NCBI GenBank assembly: GCA_033064195.1
Contig: JARBJD010000223.1
Coordinates: 1-64,000 of the forward strand
DNA: 64,000 bases
Source of the DNA: Blattamonas nauphoetae
Lineage: Eukaryota > Preaxostyla > Oxymonadida
Direction: 5' to 3'
In this document: one piece after another, positions 45,001-56,339 of the stretch
Position numbering within the stretch: the stretch's first letter is position 1
How the letters are laid out: each line of letters begins with the position of its first letter
Program-made: the position numbers and the translations under genes
Notes under the pieces: generated by a model
Databases searched by the model: none
Told to the model about the DNA's origin: nothing
The model's input: the letters and a program-made list of their open reading frames with translations, nothing else

Positions 45001-48000
45001 GACTCCTTCCCAGCCATCCCTGTCACTGTCTCCGCAGATGGAACAAGTGGAACGACCACATTCTTGAATGGAGGCGATACAACGTTGATGGGAATGTCCA
45101 AAACATACACTGTGAGCTCACTGACAATGGAAAATGACACTGACGATCACATACTCCTCAAACAGAACTCGTTCACCACACCACCTGGACCAGAAGCACT
45201 GCAGCTAATTGTGAACTCTGAATCGTCAGACACGACTCGGCAGTGTGGAAGCTCGACAAGTCCTTGCCAATCAGTGGATGTGGCGTGGGTGATTCTGTCT
45301 GAGCTGGGCATTCGTCGTCCAACCATCGCCATCCAAACCGCAGCACAACTCGAATCATCACTTCAGATCTCCGAACGAATCAGTTTGACTTTCACCAAGG
45401 ACGGAAGCAAATTGGCGACACTCTCGATTCCTTCGACAGCCACACCCATAGCGGACGCAGGACTGATTGTTGTGGAGGGAGGTATTCTTTCGATTGAGGA
45501 TGTGCACGTCGTGATCGAATCGACCAACATCTCGTTCGTATTCGTCTCTGCAAACACAGCCACAATTTCATTGAAAGGGTCGTTCTCTGGACACGCCACA
45601 TCCACCAACTCCATGTCCAACGATGATGAAGATGAAGTGTGCTCGTGGCGGAGTGGTGTGTTCCAGCTTGATGATTGTTCGACTTCTGTGACGTTCTGCA
45701 CATTCTCGAATCTGTCGCAGGGAGCGATCCAAATGAGGAATGGGACTTTGAACATCGACACGACTGCATTCCACGACAACTCTCCGAATCTGGCCTCGTT
45801 TGCGTCACTGCGACGGAACATCCACTGCCGTGATGGAGGAAATGTGATTGTTGGAACACTGAGTGGGGGAGATGGGGTGGAAACTGCATCAGCATGGACA
45901 GACCTTTGAGATTGATCTCATCGATCTCAGCTTTTTCGATCTCAGAAAATAACTAGTGTTCAAATTCTCATAAAACTCGAAATATCGAAGTAAAAGACCC
46001 GCTATCCGTGTAGAATTTTGTTTATAAGCACTTTCATTGAAATCTCGAGATGAATCGTCCCACAATAATTCTTCATCCCGATCCGATTGAAGAACTGGAT
46101 GAATCACGCTTGTTTATCCAATAATTTATTAATTCCACCGCGACGGATCTCCTCTACCATTTCTCGACGATTATTTCTCTCTTAGAGTGATTTATTCTGC
46201 AGCTTACCATTCGTTGATTAATTGTATATTAGTCTTCGAGATTTCTTCTCTTTATCACGATTTTCAGTCCTATTTAGACTTGGTTAATCTGTCCTTTCCA
46301 AAATTTATCTCTTTATTTCCATCTCTCTCAGATAATCTGTCAGTGACCAGTGAGATCTCAAATGACACTTCGAAGCCGCCTCTCGAATGACCCCAACTCG
46401 TTTCTGCGGACTCTCCTCGTATGTTGGGAATGCGCTGAGTGCTGGTGCAGGCGAACAGATTCTGAAATCACCTCCAATTGTCCAGAAATGGTTTGCTCTT
46501 TTGGGTTCGTCGTTCTCAACGCGGCTGTCTTTGACTGTCCCATCGTCAACCGTCCTCTCTCCAAACAATTCCTGGTGTCCCTGAACAACACATTGTGACC
46601 AGATTATCTTTCCCATTCTCGACTTTTCAACCATCTCTGAAACACTTCTCGTTTTACTTGTCGAAATGGGATGCATTCCGCATTCCCGCCATTCTACAGC
46701 CACCTCCGATCTGTTTCATGATCATCCAGTCCGTTGACTATCCACTCAGTCTTATATCTCGTTCCTGCAACCAAGCCCAAACAGCCAAGCGAAACGGAGA
46801 GTCATCAGGTCCATCAAACACCTCTCTGATGCCGATTCTGGACAATACCCAAGTTTGACCATCAATGACCGGAAAGCAAGGATCGGAAGCAATCCACGAG
46901 GAGATGTTAAGATGACACTTTTTGAAGGCTGAATGATCCCTCCGATTTCTCGTCCTTTGGACTGTGCATGCGTTGAATCACATTTACCGACGATTAGGAA
47001 CTCCATCACGCCAACACTCCTCCAAACGAGCTCTCTTCTCAACACTGTCGTCGCTCTCTTCATATAGCCGTCCATTTCACTCCAAACGACAGAATGGAGC
47101 CCCAACTCAGGTTGTCACTGTGCCGTCCTTGAACAACCCCACCTTCACCCTCGATAAGCAGCACAGCGACAACGAAGTTCCACCGAATTCTGTCAGAATC
47201 AGCATTTCAAGAACAGGATGGACAAGGTGGATGAGGTCGACAAAGGGACGAGGGCAGCTGAAGAGAACCAGCGACACATCGAAACCGAAGTGCTCGACGA
47301 ACTCGCAGTCGACGCTGTCGACACATCTGTCGCCTTCGAGCAGCAACTGCGGGAGAGCTCCTTGCGAGACGTGGTGCTGAAGATGAAGCAGTTTCTGAAG
47401 CAGTCGTCGATTCTCATGCCGACACTCCCCAAAAGCGACGCTCCTCAGCCGTTCCTTCTCCTCGCTCGGCCGAAGTTAGAGTCGATGCTCTCGTCAACCA
47501 CCAATCTGGAGAAGACACTCCCTCAGAAGAGTGCAACCACAACGAGGCCGACCACAGCGATCGAAGCCGCAGTTCCAGCAGACGATGGAAGAAAGGCCGA
47601 GAAACAGACCAGCGACTCACACGATAAGCTGAAGCTGAGCAGGCAAACGCAGAAATTGCGCAAAGAGGAAGTCAAGTAGGTGGAACATGCGAATGATGCC
47701 GAGAGCGAATACTGGGGGATGGAACAGGAAGATGAGGAGGAGAGGCTGCACGGAATCGACGAAAGCCATCTGATGAACACCAGGAATTCAGCAACGATGC
47801 AGTGGAATGCCGAGATCATGACGTAGCATTGGCCAACACGACAGACAATCTAAAGCAAAAGTTGAGTGGGTTTTCCTCTTTTCAGTGTTTATTCTATCAC
47901 ACTACAACCATTTCGCTTTTTCAAGATTCTTATTTTGACTATTTGACACAACATTGAGACAATTATAGATACGCTTAATTAAGTCATTGATCTCAGTCCC

Positions 48001-49399
48001 AAAAACCGGAACTGAGATCGATCGATCTCAGTTTCTGCTTGATTGATCTCATGTATCAAAGGTCTGAGCATGGATCTCTCTGCATGATTGTGAATTGACT
48101 GCGAAAGAAGCGATCTCACGCTCGCCTTTCTTCGTTCCGACATTGTTGAACTCGTCGACGAGCACGCATTCAAAGAAGGAGAAGCACTTCGCTATCGAAA
48201 TCACTGGATCAACGCTGATTCCATGTGGATTGTCTCTGGAAGTGTTTGACGTCAGCAAAGATGGCAAAGTGGGACAGACGACACGACACCCTCTCACTCT
48301 CGCCACCACCTCCTCGTTCACGCACACTTCCATCACTCTCACCATCCCTGACTCCTCCCTCTCTTCTCTCTCGTCTTCACTTGCCTGGCATGGTCGCCTT
48401 GTGTTCGGAGCGAACCCAACCACAACTGAGTCATTCGTGATTCAGAAGAGCTCAATTGATCGATATGCTCAGACCACGAAAGAGAACATGAAATGGTGGC
48501 TGCCACTTGTGATCAGTCTGATCGTTCTCCTTGTGATCGGAATGCTGGTTGTGTTCATCTGCTGGCGTCGAAGAAATCAAAACAAGTCGAAACAAGAATC
48601 AGAACCACAGGAGCAGGAACTTCAGCCAGAAGACAAAGTGGAAGTGGAAGACAATGCAGTTCTGAATCTGCAGAACATGACGGACAAGGCGTCATTCCCA
48701 GCATTCACCGATTCGGAGACGACAGTCTCGCTACCAACATCGAACCACCAACCACTGAAATCTGCTCATCAGCCTGTGATGGAAGTGCTTTCGTGTGGAG
48801 AGAAATGTGAAGTTGTAACTATTCCTGTTGCCGACACGCTGTTCAACAAACTGCACCGACAGGGCAGCTCGTTCGACAAGCGAGCAGCGCAGAAACAGCT
48901 GACGAAAGGAGTGAACGCTCTTGTTTATTTGAAGCCAGACACCTCGATTCTTCTCACACTCTCTCCACACACAGTTCTGATGGACAAGCTGAACAATGTG
49001 TTCTTGCAAGTGAACATGGACATCAATGAGTCACAAACGACGATTAAAGATGAGAAGGAGAAGACAGAAGGACAACGCTGGCAAGCACCAGAAGTGACCG
49101 AGAAGAAGGACAGAGTGGACCCAAACAAAGCGTCAGTTTTTAGTCTTGGCCTGGTCTTGTGGGAAATTGAGACTGGTCTTGTACCGTTTGGGGAGCAAGA
49201 CGCAGTGAATGCTTGCCGACAGGTGACAGCTGGGATTCTTCCGTCGATGGAGAAAGTGGTGGACGCTGAGTTCGCCGACCTGCTTCTGAAATGCCTGTCT
49301 GTGAATCCTGTTGATCGACCGACTTTGGGAGAGTTGTCGTCGTTTCTTGAAACACACTCTTTCGTCGCGACTGTGGAGAACTCGAAGGGTGAGCTTTAA
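42047..49399 (+). pseudogene. Beta-helix receptor with kinase-like tail, copy 1, broken
   Basis: Same protein as the intact copy at 50374-55551: signal peptide MQLTLLLCLSILS, beta-helix part, repeated Ig/FN-like beta segments, membrane helix and kinase-like tail. Three events break it. A single G is missing near 43,600 (ATCTCGAATGG here, ATCTCGGAATGG in copy 2). A TGA stands at 44,113-44,115 where copy 2 has TCG. A 2,168-bp hAT-type element sits at 45899-48066. The rest of the frame is well preserved, so inactivation is recent. Confidence 0.9.
45899..48066. mobile_element. 2,168-bp hAT-type non-autonomous element
   Basis: Perfect 11-bp inverted ends CAGACCTTTGA and an 8-bp target duplication AGCATGGA (45891-45898, 48067-48074). 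Removal restores the frame of receptor copy 1 (SAWISLHDC, aligned with SPWFSLEGC in copy 2). Both ends are dense in GATCTCA/TGAGATC motifs, which probably bind transposase. No hAT transposase is inside. A plus-strand open piece (47218-47679; Lys/Glu-rich, coiled-coil) and pieces at 46,300-46,860 look like captured gene fragments. Confidence 0.92.
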
Positions 49400-50373
49400 A
49401 ACCAACGCTAACAGCACCATGTTCTGTTCAAACCATATTCTTCGTTTTGCTGTCTTTCTTTTGGTTCTACCTGCTAAATCTTCGTTCTCCTCTCATTCTC
49501 TCATTTTCATCTCCATCAATCTTCTTTCACATGTTATTTGATATTCATTGTTCAGCAGAATTTTTCTTGTCACCACGCCTTTTCAAACGTTTTCGTTTTC
49601 TTCTCTATTCATCGTCATGTATTTCACAGCATGACTCAGTCTCCAGTCTGTCTCCACTCCTCTGACAGACTGGACACTCCACACTTCAATATGTTGCACG
49701 TCACACTGAGTGCTTCTGTCAAAAGACAAATAGCGACAGTTGCCCTCATCTCATTTTTGGGAAGATTTCGACTTCCCTGAGTTCATCCACTCTCCATCTT
49801 CCGGAATTCAGTTTCAGCTCATTCATCTCTCGAGCTACTCTCGTTCGAGTCACTCTTCATTTCATTTCAATCTGACCACACATACTCGGACATTCCACTC
49901 GCTTCTCTCATCAATGTCTTCTTTCTGCAGAGCACTAAACACTCACTTGCTCTTGTCTATTCTATAGCCGATCCATCTCTTATCGTTGTCGTTGTCTTTC
50001 CTTCACATGGCGTGCCTGCTTCTGTTTTGTCGCCTCTGGTCACACTGTTTGTGAGTGGAGACAGGCAGCTGTTGTGTTGGTTGTTCAGATGAGGCACTTC
50101 CCATGTCACTCCTTTCGTAGATGTGACTGCATGCATGGCAGACACATTTGAGCGTTTTCATCTCTCAAATCACGAATCTCATTTTCCGTCTCTTCGCTCT
50201 CCTCTTTTGCCATCTCTCATTTCAAGAACTCGTTTATGCTGACGTCGTTTGTAGAATCACCCCATAACCAACATGCAGACCGTTTGTGGAGACGTGACGG
50301 TTGGTAGACTTGGAATCTGACAATCAATGGTTTGATCAAGTTCATTTCTCATCCGAACTCGTTTCCCACAATA
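49400..50373. other. Spacer between the two receptor copies
   Basis: The duplicated 3' flank of copy 1, matched by 55552-56339 after copy 2. It has a Ser/Phe-rich appearance and scattered stops on the plus strand. No gene is recognised; it is probably 3' untranslated and intergenic sequence plus the promoter of copy 2. Confidence 0.5.
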
Positions 50374-53300
50374 ATGCAATTGACGCTGCTACTATATCTC
50401 TCCTTTCTCAGTACTGAATTGCAGTCTCATCCATTGGTGGATCTCCTCGAAAAACAATGTTCGCGCACTTCCAATGGCGAGACTTTATCGTCGCAACAGA
50501 TCGCACTTCCCCATGGACACTTTCACATATCAGAGTATCCAATCCAATCACTCAATTTGGTGATGACAGGGATCGATACAAACATTGCCTACCAAGATCT
50601 CCACCAACCGCTCGACAAAGAAGTCAGTGGTTTTCCGATGATGGAAGGACGTCTCCCGGAAACATCCTCTAAAACCATGTTTCTGTTGGGGAATTCCTCA
50701 GTGTCATTGACGAACATCAACCTGGACAGCACTTCGGGAGGAAGTCGAGTTGGAACTTTGTCGTCGTCAATCTTGACACTGCGATGCTGCGAGATCTTTT
50801 CGAACATTGAATGCTCTCCATTTGCGGTTGGAGATGGATGGGGGAGTGATGGCTCTTCGATCTTGGTTGTTAGTTCGTCTCATCGATGTCCATCTTCAAA
50901 CTCGCTACTCCCGTTGGTCTCTCTGCTTCCTGTCCGAGAACGCCAAGCCAACCAGCCAGGAGCTTCTGAATCTGCTTCTTCTGTTTATATCACTGCTATT
51001 GGTCTTTCGATCGCAAACTCACACATTCTTGTTGGAACTGGCCCACTTCTCGATTTTGGTTCACTCAGAAACGGAGAGGCCGAGCAGATTGCACTCTCAA
51101 CCACTCTCAGCTCGTGTGTCCTCTCCAACACGACATCATCTCCCTCACAGTCGATATCTGGTGTCCCATCTGGAACATGCCAAAAGATTGTTGGATGTGG
51201 AATCTCGAAGAGCACAAACCATCTTTACGGGACAGCCTGCAACGACATGAACCTCGGCGGCTCCATCCTCACCCGCAACACCTCCTTCGTCCTCTGCACC
51301 ACCAATTTCTATTACAGAGTATACTCCACTCGATCACTCATCGAGGCCAACTCCGACTTCGAATTTTGCACGTTCAAGAAGTGTTACACCGGTCAGTATG
51401 CAGGAGCGCTCTATATGTACTGGAACCAATATCGGGTCACGATCAAAGATTGTGCCTTTGACTCCTGTTCAGCGTACCATGGAGGAGCGATTTATTGTTA
51501 CGCTTCCGATGCATTTACTTCCTTTACCCTCTGGACGTCGTCGTTCGTTCATTGTCGTGCGGAAATCGCGGGAAGTGTTTATACGTGCAATCACTCCCTG
51601 AGCATCAAGCAGTGTTCCTTCTTCAATTCGACAAGTCAATATTCTGCTGGTGCTGTCCTTCTGGCTAATTCACAGTTCTCCTCCACGTGCGAGAACCTTC
51701 TCTTCGACACCTGTCAACATGAGGCGATCGATAGTTCTCATCGGTGTGGAGGAGGTGCCCTTGAAGTCCAAAATACTGTTTTTGCCCCGTTGAACTATCT
51801 TATGTTTCGGAACTGTTACTCAGCCGCTGACACAGGTCATGACATCTTCTTAAACGGCCTTACCAAAGATGATCTGTGGTGGGAAACATGGGATTCCACT
51901 TCACCCTCCACCAACCGCATCTCGGAATGGAAAGGGATTGACCGCACGTCTGAAATGCCCAACCCAACCAACACCGCAAAGGTCCTCTCTCTCACGTCAA
52001 CAGAGAGTGGATATTCGGGTCAACTCACTCTGACACTCGACAAACCCGCAACTGGAACATTCTTCGTCGTGCTGGACAACGCATACGGAACCCAACGAAC
52101 AAACCCAGATTTTTATCCAAATATTGGTCGATTGGTCATGTTCCCATTCTCAGACTCTGCGTCCAGCACTCTTTCTGTCGGAATAGACAATTGGGATGTC
52201 CTCCAATCACCACTGCACGGATATATGCTGCATGCTGTCTCGATGAATGAATGGGAAGTGGTTCAACCCACATTCACGACAGTTGAGGTGAATCGCGATG
52301 AGAGCGGAACAATATTTGACTTCACACTGAAAGGAAAAGACGTTCCCAACGGAACGTACACAATCATTCTCGACGACGATCATGAATTGGACGTTGATGT
52401 GACCACAGACAACACAGGAGAGAGCGAAGGGTTTGGCTCGATCAGAGCGAGCGTGTTCGACAGAGGAATCAGTGCTCCGAAGCAGTACTACGTTGTGACT
52501 GTGTTGGGGCATGCTCCTTCACATTTGCACATCGTGAAGCCAGGCTCGATCCCTTTCGACTTGGTGACTCCAGCCTATCTCGGCCGCTTGTTGAGTGCAT
52601 CATTTGTTGATTCAGCGAAAACTCAGTTGGAAATAATAATCGACTCGAAATATCTGGAGAAGAACAAGAAGTACACACTTGTTCTCGGCAAACGGGCTGA
52701 AAACTCTGAACAACACACTTTTGAGATCTGGACTGATTCAGAAGGGACTCTCCTTCCACTCGTCGTCACACTCGATCCGTACGAGACTGATCCTGAAGAA
52801 AAGAAGAAGAAGCTCCAATTGGGACAGGATTACAGTCCACTCTCTCTCACTGGCGAGGGACGCCTGTACTCTGTAGCACTGCTGTACTTCTTCACACTGC
52901 CTGTTGACCCGCCACGTACAGTTGGAATCGGTTCACAAACTCTGAACAAAAGAAAGAATGAGCTGACGATCACAATCCAGGGCAGACTGTTCGAATCATC
53001 CATCTCTTCTCTCTCTCTGAAGCGAGGAGATCGAGTTATCCAAAGCACATCAGTTGACTTCATCTCCAACGAAATGGTCGAAGCTACGTTTGCTGTTGGC
53101 TTTGTTGAGACGGACGACACACTCTCCTTCGGTGAGGAGTACACACTCTTGTCATTGGCGGGACAGGACGATGTTGCGATGCGTGAGGGTGTTGTGGTTG
53201 TTGTTCCCTCTCCTCCGTTCGTCTCGTCGATCACTGCTTCTCCTCACCCGTCCTCGCCCACTCAGTTCTCTTTGATCTTCGAAGGACAGGATCTTCCGAG

Positions 53301-55551
53301 CAACCTCGTTCTGCTCGCCAGCGTAGACTCCTTCCCGCCCATCGCAATCACTGTCTCCGCGGATGGGACGAGTGGAACGACGTCATTCTTGAATGGAGGG
53401 AACACAGCATTGATGGGAATGTCGAAAACGTACACAGTGAACTCGCTGACAATGGAAGACGACACTAACGATTACATCCTCCTCAAACAGAACTCGTTCA
53501 CCACACCACCTGGACCAGAAGCACTGCAGCTAATTGTGAACTCTGAATCGTCAGACACGACTCGGCAGTGTGGAAGCTCGACAAGTCCTTGCCAATCAGT
53601 GGATGTGGCGTGGGTGATTCTGTCTGAGCTGGCTATTCGTCGTCCCACCATCGCCATCCAAACTGCAGCCCAGCTCGAATCGTTGCTTCAGATCTCCGAA
53701 CGAATCAGTCTGACTTTCACCAAGGACGGAAGCAAATTGGCGACACTCTCGATTCCTTCAACAGTTCCGCACAAAACAGAGGAGGGCCTGATTGTTGTGG
53801 ATGGAGGAGTTCTCTCGATTGAGGATGTGCATGTCGTGATCGAATCGACTGACGTCTCGTTCATATTCGTCTCCGCAAACAAAGCGACAATTTCGTTGAA
53901 AGGGTCTTTTTCCGGACACGCCACATCCACCAACTCACAATCAAACAGTGAAGAAAACGATGAAGTGTGCTCGTGGCGGAGTGGTGTGTTCCAGTTGGAT
54001 GATTGTTCGACTTCTGTGACGTTCAGCACCTTCTCGAACCTGTCGCAGGGAGCGATCGAAATGAGAAAGGGCACTTTGAACATCGACACGACTGCATTCC
54101 ACGACAACACTCCTAAATTGGAGTCGTTTGGGTCACTGCGACGGAACATCCATTGCAGTGATGGAGGAAATGTGGTTGTTGGGACGCTGAGTGGAGGAGA
54201 TGGGGTGCAGACACACTCGCCGTGGTTCTCACTGGAAGGATGCTCGCTGGATGCGTTGGAAGAAATCAAAGACGCACCTTTCTTCGTCCCGACACTGTTG
54301 AACTCGTCGACGAGCACGTATTCAAAGAAGGAGAAGCACTTCGCAATCGAAATCGCTGGAGCGACGCTGATTCCGTGTGGATTGTCTCTGGAAGTGTTTG
54401 AGGTCAGCAAAGACGACACAGTGGGACAGTCGACCAGACTCCCTCTCACTCTCGCCAGCACATCCTCATTCACCCACACTTCCATCACTCTCACCATCCC
54501 CGATTCATCCCTCTCATCTCTTTCGTCATCCCTCGCCTGGCATGGTCGCCTCGTGTTCGGATCGAACCTGACAACAACTGAGTCATTCGTTGTTCAGAAG
54601 AGCTCTGTCGATCGATATGCTCAGACCACGAAAGAGAACATGAAGTGGAGGCTGCCACTCGTGATCAGTTTGATCGTCCTGCTGGTGATTGGAATGCTGA
54701 TTGTGTTCATCTGCTGGCGTCGAAGAAATCAAAACAAGACGAAGCAAGAATCTGAACCACAAGAGCAGGAACTTCAGCCAGAGGACAAAGTGGAAGTGGA
54801 AGACAATGCCGTTCTGAATCTGCAGAACATGACAGACAAAGCGTCACTCCCAGCATTCACCGATTCGGAGACGACAGTCTCGCTACCAACATCGAACCAC
54901 CAACCACTGAAATCTGCTCATCAGCCTGTGATGGAAGTGCTTTCGTGTGGAGAGAAATGTGAAGTTGTGACGATTCCTGTTGCCGACACGCTGTTCAACA
55001 AACTGCACCGACAGGGCAGCTCGTTCGACAAGCGAGCCGCACAGAAGCAGCTGACGAAAGGAGTGAACGCGCTTGTTTATTTGAAGCCAGACACCTCGAT
55101 TCTTCTCACGCTGTCTCCGCACACCGTTCTGATGGACAAGCTGAACAATGTCTTCTTGCAGATAAACATGGACAGCAATGAGTCACAGACGACGATGAAA
55201 GATGAGAAGGAAAAGACAGAAGGACAGCGCTGGCAAGCACCAGAAGTGACAGAAAAGAAAGACAGAGTGGACCCAAACAAAGCGTCAGTTTTTAGTCTTG
55301 GTCTAATCTTGTGGGAAATTGAGACTGGTCTTGTGCCCTTCGGGGAGCAGGAAGCTGTTAATGCGTGCCGTCAAGTGACAGCTGGGATTCTTCCGTCGAT
55401 GGAGAAAGTGGTGGACGCTGAGTTCGCCGACCTGCTTCTGAAATGCCTGTCTGTGAATCCTGTTGATCGACCGACTTTGGGAGAGTTGTCGTCGTTTCTT
55501 GAAACACACTCTTTCCAACCGACTGTAGAGAACTCAAAAGGTGAACTTTAA
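50374..55551 (+). CDS. Large beta-helix receptor with degenerate kinase tail, copy 2
   Basis: A single exon of 1,725 residues. The start at 50,374 is set by the signal peptide MQLTLLLYLSFLS; the open frame upstream has no ATG. Residues about 20-560 form a beta-helix-like region (CTFKKC, CAFDSC, FVHCRAEIAGSV, FRNCYSAAD). Several related beta segments follow (VLSLTSTESGYSGQLTLTL, SSITASPHPSSPTQFSLIF). A second beta-helix part leads to a membrane helix at about 1427-1449 (LPLVISLIVLLVIGMLIVFICW) and a Lys/Arg stop. The tail has kinase C-lobe landmarks (RWQAPEV; ASVFSLGLILWEIETGLVPFG; CLSVNPVDRPTLGEL), but HRD and DFG are absent, so it should be a pseudokinase. It probably sits in the plasma membrane and passes signals through partners. 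Confidence 0.88.
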   Translation: MQLTLLLYLSFLSTELQSHPLVDLLEKQCSRTSNGETLSSQQIALPHGHFHISEYPIQSLNLVMTGIDTNIAYQDLHQPLDKEVSGFPMMEGRLPETSSKTMFLLGNSSVSLTNINLDSTSGGSRVGTLSSSILTLRCCEIFSNIECSPFAVGDGWGSDGSSILVVSSSHRCPSSNSLLPLVSLLPVRERQANQPGASESASSVYITAIGLSIANSHILVGTGPLLDFGSLRNGEAEQIALSTTLSSCVLSNTTSSPSQSISGVPSGTCQKIVGCGISKSTNHLYGTACNDMNLGGSILTRNTSFVLCTTNFYYRVYSTRSLIEANSDFEFCTFKKCYTGQYAGALYMYWNQYRVTIKDCAFDSCSAYHGGAIYCYASDAFTSFTLWTSSFVHCRAEIAGSVYTCNHSLSIKQCSFFNSTSQYSAGAVLLANSQFSSTCENLLFDTCQHEAIDSSHRCGGGALEVQNTVFAPLNYLMFRNCYSAADTGHDIFLNGLTKDDLWWETWDSTSPSTNRISEWKGIDRTSEMPNPTNTAKVLSLTSTESGYSGQLTLTLDKPATGTFFVVLDNAYGTQRTNPDFYPNIGRLVMFPFSDSASSTLSVGIDNWDVLQSPLHGYMLHAVSMNEWEVVQPTFTTVEVNRDESGTIFDFTLKGKDVPNGTYTIILDDDHELDVDVTTDNTGESEGFGSIRASVFDRGISAPKQYYVVTVLGHAPSHLHIVKPGSIPFDLVTPAYLGRLLSASFVDSAKTQLEIIIDSKYLEKNKKYTLVLGKRAENSEQHTFEIWTDSEGTLLPLVVTLDPYETDPEEKKKKLQLGQDYSPLSLTGEGRLYSVALLYFFTLPVDPPRTVGIGSQTLNKRKNELTITIQGRLFESSISSLSLKRGDRVIQSTSVDFISNEMVEATFAVGFVETDDTLSFGEEYTLLSLAGQDDVAMREGVVVVVPSPPFVSSITASPHPSSPTQFSLIFEGQDLPSNLVLLASVDSFPPIAITVSADGTSGTTSFLNGGNTALMGMSKTYTVNSLTMEDDTNDYILLKQNSFTTPPGPEALQLIVNSESSDTTRQCGSSTSPCQSVDVAWVILSELAIRRPTIAIQTAAQLESLLQISERISLTFTKDGSKLATLSIPSTVPHKTEEGLIVVDGGVLSIEDVHVVIESTDVSFIFVSANKATISLKGSFSGHATSTNSQSNSEENDEVCSWRSGVFQLDDCSTSVTFSTFSNLSQGAIEMRKGTLNIDTTAFHDNTPKLESFGSLRRNIHCSDGGNVVVGTLSGGDGVQTHSPWFSLEGCSLDALEEIKDAPFFVPTLLNSSTSTYSKKEKHFAIEIAGATLIPCGLSLEVFEVSKDDTVGQSTRLPLTLASTSSFTHTSITLTIPDSSLSSLSSSLAWHGRLVFGSNLTTTESFVVQKSSVDRYAQTTKENMKWRLPLVISLIVLLVIGMLIVFICWRRRNQNKTKQESEPQEQELQPEDKVEVEDNAVLNLQNMTDKASLPAFTDSETTVSLPTSNHQPLKSAHQPVMEVLSCGEKCEVVTIPVADTLFNKLHRQGSSFDKRAAQKQLTKGVNALVYLKPDTSILLTLSPHTVLMDKLNNVFLQINMDSNESQTTMKDEKEKTEGQRWQAPEVTEKKDRVDPNKASVFSLGLILWEIETGLVPFGEQEAVNACRQVTAGILPSMEKVVDAEFADLLLKCLSVNPVDRPTLGELSSFLETHSFQPTVENSKGEL

Positions 55552-56339
55552 ACCGTACTCTGACAGCTCTTTGTTCACTTCAAGTCATCTTCTTCGTTAA
55601 CCGTCTTTCAGTGAGCTCTTCATTCTCAATCTTCATTCTCGTCTCTTTTTATCGTTTTCTTATCCATCAATCTTCTTTTCACAACACTTCTCCCATTTTT
55701 GTTTTCTTCTCCATTCATCGTCATGATTTACACAACATATCATCACTCCACAGACTGTCTGGACACTCCACACATCAATATGTTGCACGTCACACTGAGT
55801 GCTTCTGTCAAAAGACAAATAGCGACAGTTGCCCTCATATCTTTTTTGGGATGATTTCGACTTCCTTGAGTTCATCCACTCTCCATCCATCGATCTTTAC
55901 TTTCAGCTCATTCATCTCTCGAGATATATTGTCATTCGAGTCACTCTTCATTTCATTTCAATCTGACCACACATACTCGGACATTCCACTCGCTTCTCTC
56001 CTCAATGTCTTCTTTCCGCAGAGCACTAAACACTCACTTGCTCTTGTCTATTCTATAGCCGATCCATCTCTTCTCGTTGTCGTTGTCTTTCCTTCACATG
56101 GCATGCCTTCTTCTGTTTTGTTGCCACTGGTCACACTGTTTGTGAGTGGGGGACAGGCAGCTGTTGTGTTGGTTGTTCAGATGAGGCACTTCCCATGTCA
56201 CTCCTTTCGTAGATGTGACTGCATGCATGGCAGACACATTTGAGCGTTTTCATCTCTCAAATCACGAATCTCACTTTCCATCTCCTCGCTCTCCTCTTTT
56301 GTCATCTCTCATTTCAAGAACTGTATTTTGATTCTATCG
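55552..56339. other. Duplicated 3' flank of receptor copy 2
   Basis: Nearly the same sequence as 49400-50300. A 210-codon open stretch (55611-56243) is broken in the other copy and lacks any domain, so it is not called as a gene. Confidence 0.5.

Larger units (their letters stand above)
41998..56335 (+). repeat. Tandem duplication of a 6-kb receptor gene unit
   Basis: Unit 1 runs from 41,998 to about 50,326 and unit 2 from 50,327 to about 56,335. Both start TGGTTTGATCAAGTTCATTT and both end in the same non-coding tail (for example ACTGCATGCATGGCAGACAC). Subtracting the hAT-type element from unit 1 leaves about 6.15 kb against 6.0 kb. Most of the unit is near-identical; one internal coding block is much more divergent. 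Confidence 0.9.

Noticed and set aside
42047-49399. Reading TGA or TAA as sense codons (altered genetic code) to keep copy 1 and the dehydrogenase open
   Set aside because: Intact genes here end with TGA, TAA or TAG at family-conserved positions, and the intact receptor copy has TCG where copy 1 has TGA.
55611-56243. A 210-codon gene after receptor copy 2
   Set aside because: The matching stretch after copy 1 is interrupted and no domain is visible; it is probably untranslated flank.
42047-56335. Long terminal repeats of a retroelement
   Set aside because: The direct repeat is a duplicated host receptor gene with its flank; no reverse transcriptase or integrase lies between.
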